A DNA stretch of 64,000 nucleotides from Lacinutrix sp. (GTDB taxonomy: Bacteria > Bacteroidota > Bacteroidia > Flavobacteriales > Flavobacteriaceae): positions 186,001-250,000 of the forward strand of contig NZ_JAQWGS010000026.1 of NCBI RefSeq assembly GCF_029238095.1. The letters are read 5' to 3'. Made by a program: the position numbers and the translations under genes. The notes beneath the pieces are model-generated. The model was not told the DNA's origin. It did no database searches and saw nothing but the letters and a program-made list of their open reading frames with translations. Shown in pieces: positions 56,802 through 64,000 of the stretch. Each line of letters begins with the position of its first letter. Position 1 is the first letter of the stretch.

Positions 56802-57547
56802 TTATAAGAAATTAACGCGACCTGTTGCCATATCGTAAACTGCTGCTACAATTTTTATAGTTCCATTATCGTCAAGCTCTTTTAGTTTTGGTGATTGCAA
56901 TTTAATATCCTCAACTGTTTTTAAGGCGTTATTATTAATCACATTATTCGTGAATGCTTCATTTTTAGAAGATACTTCTCCTATTCGCTCTGTCATATCA
57001 ACTGATGGTCTTATTTCTGATAATAAATCGCCCAAGGCTATCATATTCATTGATTTTGCATCTGTATTATCGATGGCGTGTTTTACTGCTCCACATTGTG
57101 TATGACCCATAACAATTACTAATTTAGATCCTGCTACTGCTGTTGCAAATTCCATAGAGCCTACTATGTCTCTATTTTCTATATTTCCTGCAACACGAGC
57201 AACAAAAATATCTCCAATACCTAAATCGAAAACATCTTCTACTGGTACTCTACTGTCTACACATGATAATACTATTGCTTTTGGATATTGCCCAATAGCA
57301 GCAATTCTACGTTGTTTAGAATGATCACGCTGTGTAAGATTATTACTCACAAAATTCTCGTTTCCTTTTTTTAATCGACCAATAATTTCATCTGGTGTCA
57401 TGCTTGCCTGTTCTTCTGCTGTTAAAATACTTTTAATTGCAGTTTGCTTAATTTCTACTTCTTCTTCTACAGTATTAATCGCTTCCTTTTTTTGTTCCAG
57501 CCGAAAAACACTACTGCTAAACCTAAAAACTTTAAACTCTTTTTCAT
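56802..57547 (-). CDS. Beta-class carbonic anhydrase, frameshifted in the lipoprotein signal
   Basis: The enzyme part (56802-57401, 199 residues from MTPDEIIGRL) has the zinc ligands in SCVDSRV (Cys and Asp/Arg pair) and GHTQCGAV (His, Cys), so catalysis should be intact. Upstream, MKKSLKFLGLAVVFFGW starts at 57547 as a lipoprotein signal, but after GGCTG the frame is lost; the next frame reads EQKKEAINTVEEEVEIKQTA into the enzyme. Inserting one C after TG gives VVFFGC-EQ, a normal lipobox. The base lost is thus in the acylated Cys codon. Without it only an internally started cytoplasmic form could be made. Confidence 0.8.
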
Positions 57548-57582
57548 ATTAATTGTTATTAAATTTGTTGATATTAAATTGA

Positions 57583-58179
57583 TTAAAAATTATGATGCAT
57601 ACTTAATTGTAATTGTCCTTTTCCCCAATTAGTTGTCTTTTGATTCATCCAACCCAATTGAAAACGTACAGATGGTTTTAACACATATCCCAAACCTAAA
57701 TAGGTTCTGTTTCTATCGAAAAGTTCTACTGTTCTATTGTTTCCAATATTTTGTTGTCCATTAATAAATAACTCGTTGTAAAATGCAGCATATAATGCTT
57801 TTTCTTCAAGTACTTTTTTATTTAATGGCACATTAATAAATAAGTTATAACGATAACGTGTTCTAAAATCTTGATTTTCTACAAAGCGTTGCTCATATCT
57901 AAAGCGATGAGTCAAAAACACGCGATTTAGAATTTTTTGTGGAAGTAATGCTTCTTGATATAATCTATTTTCTCCTGAATTTTCATCGCTATCTCCAGGA
58001 GTTCCAGTTGTAATGTTTGCATAACCTAAGGTAAACTTTACGTTAGACTCTTTTGGAGAATAGGTTAAACCAGTTCTTAATAGTAATTGTTCTAGATCTC
58101 CAGCAATATTCCAATTACGGTATTGTATATCTCCTTGAATACCAAACTCACTGTTTTTAAAATCATGGTTAAAAAAATA
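57583..58179 (-). pseudogene. DUF2490 outer-membrane protein, 5'-truncated
   Basis: The open frame from a stop at 58180-58182 encodes FNHDFKNSEFGIQGDIQYRN and then beta strands to QLQLSMHHNF at 57583, about 198 residues. This is the body of a DUF2490 beta-barrel protein, whose typical start (signal peptide and a first strand) is missing; the only internal ATG is at 57921. It follows the carbonic anhydrase start by 36 bp on the same strand. The 5' end appears to have been deleted together with part of the adjacent region. Confidence 0.7.
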
Positions 58180-58182
58180 CTA

Positions 58183-58528
58183 ATATACAGCGTATTAATG
58201 CAATTAGAAAAGTGAATAAAAAGAGGCTATAAGCGCGTTTGGATTTTAAACAATAAAATATTTAGGGAATATTGTACTTCTTTTAATGAATAGTATACAG
58301 TAACTGTTTTAGAATTTACAGTAAACATTGGAAATAAACCATTTTCAATTTTGGTTATTAAACAATATATACAATTTCATCATCTTTAGGTCCACCTAGA
58401 TTGTTTAGTGGCTTTGTACTAAAATTTTCTTTAGATAGAATCGCTTCTATTAATTCTTTATTTGGTAAAACTGAGTTAACATTACTATTGTTACAGAAAT
58501 TATAATAGTTTCTTTATTTTGGCACTCC
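58183..58528. other. Scar region with a C-terminal gene fragment
   Basis: No whole gene. On the minus strand 58358-58513 is an open fragment of 51 codons without ATG at its front, containing NSVLPNKELIEAILSKENFS and ending DDEIVYIV; it looks like the last part of a lost coding sequence. The rest (58183-58357) has stops in all frames. Together with the truncated DUF2490 gene this suggests a deletion. Confidence 0.5.
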
Positions 58529-59206
58529 TTACAACTCTATACTTTCGCCAATTTCTAATAACATGAGGTCTTTATCTTTATTAAAAAACAAGCGTTTTGC
58601 CATTTCATGGTCTATTTCTATATAACCAAAGGTATCAAAATGATAGCCTAAAACTTTATCGCACTGCACAAAATCGCTTGCAATAATTGCGTCTTGAATT
58701 CCCATGGTAAAATTATCTCCAATTGGTAAAATGGCTAAATCTAAATTAGTTTGTAATGGTATAAGCTTCATATCAAACGTTAACGCAGTATCTCCAGCGA
58801 TGTAGATGTTCTTTTTCTCGCCTTCTAACACAAATCCACCTGGTTGTCCTCCATATTTTCCGTCTGGAAAAGAAGAAGTGTGGATTGCATTTACATATTT
58901 AAGGCTTCCAAATTCAAAATCCCAAGTTCCTCCATGATTCATTGGATGACCTTCTAAACCTAAATTTTGAAAGTGTGTTACTATTTCAAAATTAGAGATA
59001 ATTACAGCATCTGTTCTTTTTGCAATAGCTTCAACATCTAAAATATGATCTTGATGTGCATGTGTAAGCAAAATATAATCTGCTTTTAAAGTTTCAATAT
59101 CAATATGAGAAGCTTTTGGATTTCCTGTAATAAAGGGATCGACCAAAATATGTATATCTTCAATCTGAATACCCAAGCAAGCATGACCATAAAATGTAAT
59201 TTTCAT
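58529..59206 (-). CDS. UPF0173-type metal-dependent hydrolase (MBL fold)
   Basis: 225 residues. MBL metal motif THAHQDH (His49, His51, Asp53, His54), further ligands in HTSSF, GDTALT and GYHFDTFG. No signal peptide, so cytoplasmic. UPF0173 members have no settled substrate. It follows menA by 12 bp in the menB-menA-MBL operon, a frequent arrangement in flavobacteria from memory. Confidence 0.9.
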   Translation of the reverse strand: MKITFYGHACLGIQIEDIHILVDPFITGNPKASHIDIETLKADYILLTHAHQDHILDVEAIAKRTDAVIISNFEIVTHFQNLGLEGHPMNHGGTWDFEFGSLKYVNAIHTSSFPDGKYGGQPGGFVLEGEKKNIYIAGDTALTFDMKLIPLQTNLDLAILPIGDNFTMGIQDAIIASDFVQCDKVLGYHFDTFGYIEIDHEMAKRLFFNKDKDLMLLEIGESIEL

Positions 59207-59218
59207 ATCAAAATAAGT

Positions 59219-60157
59219 TTAATTAAATATAGCAAATAATATGGCAAACAAAAAGGTACTTAGTGCTACCTTTTTTAATTCGCTATCTAATTCTTTATGA
59301 ATAATATTTTTAGCAACAGTAACTATATTGAGCAGTAACGGAATAAATGCTAGTAAAAACATGTATTGAATTGGTGAATTATAATGAAGCTGAACGTAGG
59401 TGACTGCACAAATTAAGGCCAAAATAATTAAAGTATAATGGTATAATTTTGCTTTTTGACTTCCCATTTTTACAACCAAAGTATTTTTATTGGTTTTTGC
59501 ATCTTCAATTCTATCACGCATATTGTTTAAGTTTAAAACAGCAATGCTTAGCAAGCCTATTGTTGTTGCTGGCAAAAACAATTCCCAATTAATGGATTTA
59601 GTGTAAAGAAAATAACTTCCTACAACACTTAACCATCCAAAAAACAAGAAAACAAACACATCGCCAAAACCAGAATAGCCATAGGCATTTTTACCAACAG
59701 TATATTTTATGGCTGCAACAATTGATGCTATTCCTAGAACAAAAAATAATATAGAATAGCCAAAATTATCTTTGCCAAAAGCTTGATAGATTAGAGCAAT
59801 AGCAACTATTAATGTTAATATTGCTGTAATTATCATAGCCTGTTTCATTTGTTTTGGCGATATAATTCCTGAAGCAACTAACCGTTGCTCTCCTACTCTA
59901 TTATTGTCTGTGCCTTTTATACCATCACCATAATCGTTTGCAAAGTTTGAAAGGATTTGGAAACCGATTGTGGTTAGAATGGCAAGAATAAATATTGATA
60001 AGTTTAATTCTGGATTTAAAAATTGAACTAAAAGCCCATCTGGTGGTAAATCTATTGTGCTGAAATCAGCCAATCCACAACCCACAATTATTCCAGAAAC
60101 GGAAAGTGGTAAGGTACGTAATCGTGCTGCTTGAATAAATGCTTTTAGTTTAGACAT
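59219..60157 (-). CDS. menA: 1,4-Dihydroxy-2-naphthoate polyprenyltransferase
   Basis: 312 residues with about eight or nine membrane helices. The UbiA-type first Asp-rich motif NFANDYGDGIKGTDN (N-x3-D) and second motif NNMRDRIEDAKTNK bind the prenyl diphosphate through Mg. It joins the polyprenyl chain to dihydroxynaphthoate at the inner membrane. Its start codon directly abuts the menB stop codon, showing co-translation. Confidence 0.93.
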   Translation of the reverse strand: MSKLKAFIQAARLRTLPLSVSGIIVGCGLADFSTIDLPPDGLLVQFLNPELNLSIFILAILTTIGFQILSNFANDYGDGIKGTDNNRVGEQRLVASGIISPKQMKQAMIITAILTLIVAIALIYQAFGKDNFGYSILFFVLGIASIVAAIKYTVGKNAYGYSGFGDVFVFLFFGWLSVVGSYFLYTKSINWELFLPATTIGLLSIAVLNLNNMRDRIEDAKTNKNTLVVKMGSQKAKLYHYTLIILALICAVTYVQLHYNSPIQYMFLLAFIPLLLNIVTVAKNIIHKELDSELKKVALSTFLFAILFAIFN

Positions 60158-60997
60158 TTATGGAATCCATTGTTTTGGGAAGTTAGGTTTACGCTTTTCT
60201 AAAAAGGCATCACGACCTTCTTTGGCTTCATCTGTCATGTAAGCCAAACGTGTTGCTTCTCCTGCAAATACTTGTTGTCCTACCATACCATCGTCTGTTA
60301 AATTCATAGCAAATTTTAGCATCTTAATAGACGTTGGTGATTTTTCTAATATCTCTTGAGCCCATTTATATGCTGTATCTTCTAATTCATCGTGAGGAAT
60401 TACAGCATTTACCATTCCCATTTCAAAAGCGTCTTGAGCAGAGTAATTTCTTCCTAAAAAAAAGATTTCGCGTGCTTTTTTCTGCCCAACCATTTTAGCT
60501 AAATAAGCAGAGCCATAGCCTCCATCAAAACTAGTAACATCTGCATCTGTTTGTTTAAAAATAGCATGTTCTTTACTGGCTAAAGTAAGATCGCAAACCA
60601 CATGTAAGCTGTGTCCTCCTCCCACTGCCCAACCAGGAACTACTGCAATTACTACTTTTGGCATAAACCTAATTAATCGTTGTACTTCTAAGATGTTTAG
60701 TCTGTGATAACCATCGTCACCAACATAACCTTGATGACCTCTAGCCTTTTGGTCTCCTCCAGAACAAAAAGAATATACACCATCTTTGGTCGATGGACCT
60801 TCGGCAGACAATAAAACTACACCTATACTCGTGTCTTCTCCTGCATCATAAAAAGCTTCGTATAATTCTTTTGTAGTTTTTGGTCTAAACGCATTTCTTA
60901 CGTTTGGTCTATTAAAGGCTATTCTTGCAACACCATTACACTTTTTATAAGTTATATCTTCAAATTCTTTAGCGACTTTCCAATCTGGTTTGCTCAT
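60158..60997 (-). CDS. menB: 1,4-Dihydroxy-2-naphthoyl-CoA synthase
   Basis: 279 residues from the ATG at 60997. Crotonase fold with the MenB pieces SFCSGGDQKARG (about 87-98), GDDGYHRLNILEVQRLIR, PGWAVGGGHSLHVVCDL and the C-terminal GRDAFLEKRKPNF. It closes the ring of o-succinylbenzoyl-CoA. An in-frame ATG at 61015 overlaps the promoter element at 61013-61020 and is excluded. First gene of menB-menA-MBL. Confidence 0.96.
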   Translation of the reverse strand: MSKPDWKVAKEFEDITYKKCNGVARIAFNRPNVRNAFRPKTTKELYEAFYDAGEDTSIGVVLLSAEGPSTKDGVYSFCSGGDQKARGHQGYVGDDGYHRLNILEVQRLIRFMPKVVIAVVPGWAVGGGHSLHVVCDLTLASKEHAIFKQTDADVTSFDGGYGSAYLAKMVGQKKAREIFFLGRNYSAQDAFEMGMVNAVIPHDELEDTAYKWAQEILEKSPTSIKMLKFAMNLTDDGMVGQQVFAGEATRLAYMTDEAKEGRDAFLEKRKPNFPKQWIP

Positions 60998-61012
60998 TTT
61001 TCTTATTTTAGT

Positions 61013-61020
61013 CAAAAATA
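61013..61020 (-). promoter_or_regulatory. menB promoter -7 element
   Basis: TATTTTTG on the minus strand, 15 bp before the start at 60997; leader of about 10 nt. Confidence 0.55.
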
Positions 61021-61049
61021 AATCATTTTAAATAAATAGCAGTCTTCCT

Positions 61050-62165
61050 ATGAAAAATATTAGCGCATTATATATTTTACTTTTTGTATCCTTTTTTGGT
61101 TTTTCACAATCTTACGAGTTTAAAACTGTTGTAGATTTAGATGCTACAGATGTTATTAGCCAAGGTAGTACTGGAACTTGTTGGAGTTTTTCGGCCTCTT
61201 CGTTCTTAGAAAGTGAAATCATTAGGCTTACTGGCAAGCAAATTGATTTATCTGAAATGTATACTGTAAGGCAAACATACACAGACAAAGCCTGGAATTA
61301 CGTAATGAGACAAGGAAAAGCACAATTTAGCCAAGGCGGATTAGCACACGATGTAATTAATAGTATTTCTAAAAATGGTATTGTACCGAATATTGTATTT
61401 TCTGGATTGAAAGAGAACGAAAAAAAACACAACCACTCTAAATTAGCAGATTCTTTAAAAACTATTGTTACCACCTATCTAAAAAATGAAAAAGCTTATA
61501 AAACTAATTGGAAAACAGATGTTGAAGCTGTTCTAGATTATTATTTAGGAAAAAAAATAACGACTTTTAATTATGAAGGTGTAGACTACACGCCACAGTC
61601 TTTTTTAGAAATGTCAAAAATTAATCCTAAGAATTATGTTACTATTACATCGTTTACTCATCAACCTTATTACACTAATTTTATTTTAAACATTCCAGAT
61701 AATTTTTCTAACGGAAGTTTTTATAACGTACCGTTAACTGATTTAATGTCAACAATAAATTATGCTCTAAATAAAGGCTACACCATTGAATTAGATTGTG
61801 ATGTAAGTGAAAAAACATTCTCCTCTAAACATGGTGTAGCTGTCATTCCAGAAGCTAAAGATAGTAGTGATGCACTTGTAAATATTATGCCAGAAATGGA
61901 TGTTACACCTGAATATAGACAACAAGAATTCGAAAACTTTAATACAACAGACGATCATTTAATGCATATAACTGGCATTATTAAAGATCAAAATGGAAAC
62001 ACTTATTATAAAGTAAAGAATTCTTGGGGAACTAAAAATGTAGGAAATGATGGTTTTATAAATATGAGCGAAGCTTATATGAAACTTAAAACTATTTCTA
62101 TAATGGTGCATAAAGATGCTATACCAGAGGCTATAAAATCTAAAATTAATTTAAATTTAAACTAA
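61050..62165 (+). CDS. C1 family peptidase (aminopeptidase C/bleomycin hydrolase type), secreted
   Basis: 371 residues. Signal peptide 1-19 (ending FFGFSQ). Papain-like catalytic set: oxyanion Gln38 and nucleophile Cys44 in SQGSTGTCWSFSASS, His in DDHLMHITGI (about 303) and Asn in KVKNSWGT (about 325). Aminopeptidase C is normally cytoplasmic and hexameric; the signal peptide places this one in the periplasm or outside, as is usual in Bacteroidetes. It overlaps the opposing CvfB gene by 9 bp at their 3' ends. Confidence 0.92.
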   Translation: MKNISALYILLFVSFFGFSQSYEFKTVVDLDATDVISQGSTGTCWSFSASSFLESEIIRLTGKQIDLSEMYTVRQTYTDKAWNYVMRQGKAQFSQGGLAHDVINSISKNGIVPNIVFSGLKENEKKHNHSKLADSLKTIVTTYLKNEKAYKTNWKTDVEAVLDYYLGKKITTFNYEGVDYTPQSFLEMSKINPKNYVTITSFTHQPYYTNFILNIPDNFSNGSFYNVPLTDLMSTINYALNKGYTIELDCDVSEKTFSSKHGVAVIPEAKDSSDALVNIMPEMDVTPEYRQQEFENFNTTDDHLMHITGIIKDQNGNTYYKVKNSWGTKNVGNDGFINMSEAYMKLKTISIMVHKDAIPEAIKSKINLNLN

Positions 62166-62987
62166 ACGAATACCATCTTTCTCAATAGTAATTTGTTTTT
62201 GCTTATAAAGCGTACCTATTGCCTTTTTAAAATTCTTTTTACTCATCTCTAAAGCTTCTTTTATGGCTTCTGGAGAAGATTTATCGTGAAGTGGTAAATA
62301 ACCAGAATTATCGCCTAATGTATCTAGAATTTTCTTTGCATTAGGTTCTATATTTCTGTAGCCTATTTGACCTAGAGCGATATCTAACTTGTTTCCTGGT
62401 CTAATTTTTTTAACAATACCTTTTAAACGATCTCCAATACTTAACTCTTGAAAAATATTATCCTTATAAATTAAGCCCATATGCTGCTTATTTATAATCA
62501 CATTCATTCCAAAATCACTAGGATGAGAGACTATTAGATTTACCTCTTCAAACTCTTCAACAGTGAGTTCTGTATTATCTAAAAAACGATTTGTTTTACT
62601 AGAAGCTACGAGTCTTTCAGATTTTTCGTCTAAATAACAATGTACCAAGTACCATCCTCCTTTTTTCATTGGGAAAGCTTGCTCTTTAAATGGACAGAAC
62701 AATTCTTTAACCATTCCCCAATCAAGAAAAGCACCATAATCGTTTACTGCATTACATCTTAAAACTGCAAAATCACCTTTGGTAATGTGTGGCTCATCTG
62801 TTACAGCAACTAATCGCTCATCGTTATCTAAGTAAATAAATACTTCTACATCATCTCCAACTTTAAAAACATCTTCTACATAACGGTTAGGCAATAAAAC
62901 TTCATTACCTTCTGTATCGCCCAGAAACATACCTGGTTCTGTATCTCTAAGTATTTCTAATGTATTAAATTCTCCAATATGTATCAT
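62157..62987 (-). CDS. cvfB: CvfB family S1-like RNA-binding protein
   Basis: 276 residues. Repeated S1/OB-type domains: LRCNAVNDYGAFLDWGMVKEL is the S1 motif with its GAFLDWG turn, repeats flank it (about 1-65, 68-130, 140-205), and the C-terminal winged helix includes KKNFKKAIGTLYKQKQI. CvfB/YitL proteins bind RNA and affect virulence-type genes in Gram-positives; the role here is unknown. The promoter element lies four bases before the ATG, so the mRNA is probably leaderless. Confidence 0.88.
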   Translation of the reverse strand: MIHIGEFNTLEILRDTEPGMFLGDTEGNEVLLPNRYVEDVFKVGDDVEVFIYLDNDERLVAVTDEPHITKGDFAVLRCNAVNDYGAFLDWGMVKELFCPFKEQAFPMKKGGWYLVHCYLDEKSERLVASSKTNRFLDNTELTVEEFEEVNLIVSHPSDFGMNVIINKQHMGLIYKDNIFQELSIGDRLKGIVKKIRPGNKLDIALGQIGYRNIEPNAKKILDTLGDNSGYLPLHDKSSPEAIKEALEMSKKNFKKAIGTLYKQKQITIEKDGIRLV

Positions 62988-62991
62988 GGTA

Positions 62992-62999
62992 CAAAAATA
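62992..62999 (-). promoter_or_regulatory. cvfB promoter -7 element, directly at the start codon
   Basis: TATTTTTG on the minus strand, then TACC and ATG at 62987. Confidence 0.55.
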
Positions 63000-63074
63000 C
63001 TAATATTAAATTTTAAATATGCTTTTTTTAATTTAGAAAACTGCTTTATAAAACTAAATTAATGTTTAAATAAA

Positions 63075-63102
63075 AAGCGCTATAACCTAAGTTATAACGC
63101 TT
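63075..63102 (-). terminator. Terminator after DUF2853 gene
   Basis: AAGCG-C-TATAAC (63075-63086) and GTTATA-A-CGCTT (63091-63102) form a stem with one mismatch; T run on the minus strand. Confidence 0.7.
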
Positions 63103-63124
63103 GATAAAATTTATTGAACAAGGC

Positions 63125-63466
63125 CTATTTATAAACAGACTCTTTTTTAAAATGCTTAGCAAGTAAGTAATATACTACTGCTCTATATTTGTTTTTGTTT
63201 GAACGACCGTATGTTTCCATTACAGAGTCTATTGCTTTATCTAAATCTGCACTATCTTTTAAACCCAATTTCTTAATTAAGAAATTATTTTTTACAGTAT
63301 CTAACTCACTTTGATCTGAACCAGAAACAGTTGCAGCATCTTTATTATAGATAGATGGTCCACAACCAATAGTTACTTTTGTTAAAAAATCCATATCTGG
63401 ATTAGTACCACACTTGTCTTTTAAATCTGAAGCATATTTTACGATTAGGTCATCTCTTTTACTCAT
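63125..63466 (-). CDS. DUF2853 family protein
   Basis: 113 residues, the family's usual size. All-helical: DDLIVKYASDLKDKCG, FLTKVTIGCGPSIYNKDAA and NKYRAVVYYLLAKHFKK are typical of DUF2853. No signal peptide. Function unknown. It lies between menD and cvfB on the same strand. Confidence 0.9.
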   Translation of the reverse strand: MSKRDDLIVKYASDLKDKCGTNPDMDFLTKVTIGCGPSIYNKDAATVSGSDQSELDTVKNNFLIKKLGLKDSADLDKAIDSVMETYGRSNKNKYRAVVYYLLAKHFKKESVYK

Positions 63467-63584
63467 AATTGTAGTTTTAGTTTTTTTAATACTCTCTAAA
63501 TATACAATTTTTTTGAATGAATAAAATTACTGTATTTAAAAATTAAAGTTTCAATTTCGATAAACGGAAAAATCTATCGTTTAA

Positions 63585-64000
63585 TCACTTAATCTTGGCA
63601 AAATAGTTTAAAAGAATCTCATCATTTTTATCTCCAGGAGTAAAAACTTCTAATAATTTAGGCTGTTTTCCTACAGTATAAAAATTATCTAAATGTACAG
63701 ATAACTCCTTTTCATTTGTAGCTGTAGCGTATTCAAATCCAAACATTTGACATAAGTGTTTTGCTGTTAAATTGTGTTTAGTTTCAAAAAAAGTATCAAA
63801 GTTAGACGTGTTTTTATGTCCAGGTAAAATTCTAAAAATACCTCCACCTCCATTATTTATAACAATAATCCTAAAATTGTTAGGTGTGTAATTATTCCAA
63901 AGTGCATTACTATCGTATAGAAAACTTAAATCTCCAGTAATATAAGTGGTTTGCAATGGAGAGGCTAGTGCTGCACCAATTGCTGTACTTGTACTACCAT
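63585..64000 (-). CDS. menD: MenD, C-terminal part (runs off window)
   Basis: The frame is open to the window edge: GSTSTAIGAALASP, then TYITGDLSFLYDSNALW (TPP/Mg-binding GDLSF...N), VINNGGGGIFRILPG and the end at 63585. This is the C-terminal TPP domain of SEPHCHC synthase, which joins isochorismate and 2-oxoglutarate, the first committed menaquinone step. About 138 residues are inside. The internal ATG at 63956 is not the start. Confidence 0.93.
   Translation of the reverse strand, partial: GSTSTAIGAALASPLQTTYITGDLSFLYDSNALWNNYTPNNFRIIVINNGGGGIFRILPGHKNTSNFDTFFETKHNLTAKHLCQMFGFEYATATNEKELSVHLDNFYTVGKQPKLLEVFTPGDKNDEILLNYFAKIK

Overview
The window looks like chromosome from a marine-type member of the family Flavobacteriaceae (Bacteroidetes). 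Evidence: strongly AT-rich DNA; almost no Shine-Dalgarno sequences; many copies of the Bacteroidetes -7 promoter element TAnnTTTG a short way upstream of start codons; and families typical of flavobacteria (DUF4834, DUF2853, DUF2490, DUF3667, DUF6787, two CarboxypepD_reg/TonB receptors, EttA, futalosine-independent menaquinone synthesis). The genus cannot be fixed from sequence reading alone. No tRNA, rRNA, CRISPR array, phage or insertion sequence was seen.

Layout. 1-4.2 kb: ferredoxin, acyl-CoA reductase (LuxC family), serC and serA (serine synthesis), a frameshifted DUF937 gene. 4.3-8.7 kb: lipoprotein, then DUF6787 protein, small His/Cys protein, TonB receptor and lipoprotein, which look like an uptake locus. 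8.8-15 kb: CDP-alcohol phosphatidyltransferase, bcp, nth, a decayed gene, a 47-residue protein, an ECF sigma factor, uvrA. 15-17.6 kb: DUF3667 remnant, degenerate DEAD-box protein, secreted protein with an Arg/Thr-rich tail behind a sigma-54-like promoter. 17.6-25.5 kb: surface-polymer operon (DUF4834, YfhO, GT4 glycosyltransferase, flippase), then an outer-membrane protein and a GNAT-like protein. 25.5-28 kb: a PLP acyltransferase and a cysteine-synthase-like enzyme that together fit sulfonolipid (capnine) synthesis. 28-36 kb: S9 peptidase, YbaB, threonine aldolase, prfB with programmed +1 frameshift, arsC, second TonB-type protein. 36-46.4 kb: broken amt, fumC, hutI and a hutG-like gene, small membrane and acetyltransferase genes, a broken gene, an MBL lipoprotein. 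46.4-51.1 kb: ettA, small membrane protein, and an oxidoreductase-MarR-pirin-pirin cluster in which one pirin is split by an in-frame stop. 51.2-53.5 kb: acyl-CoA carboxylase beta subunit and a secreted protein. 53.6-64 kb: the menaquinone region (menE, CPBP protease, menC, menA, menB, partial menD), interrupted by a carbonic anhydrase with a frameshift in its signal peptide, truncated DUF2490 and other fragments, an MBL hydrolase, a C1 peptidase, CvfB and DUF2853.

The most interesting items are the sulfonolipid pair (gliding-associated lipid), the split pirin with a perfect palindromic candidate operator beside a MarR gene, the prfB recoding site with only a weak Shine-Dalgarno-like element, overlapping divergent promoters, likely leaderless transcripts, and the unusual number of broken genes (about nine in 64 kb). 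The broken genes may reflect real gene decay or base-level assembly errors; both readings are kept open.
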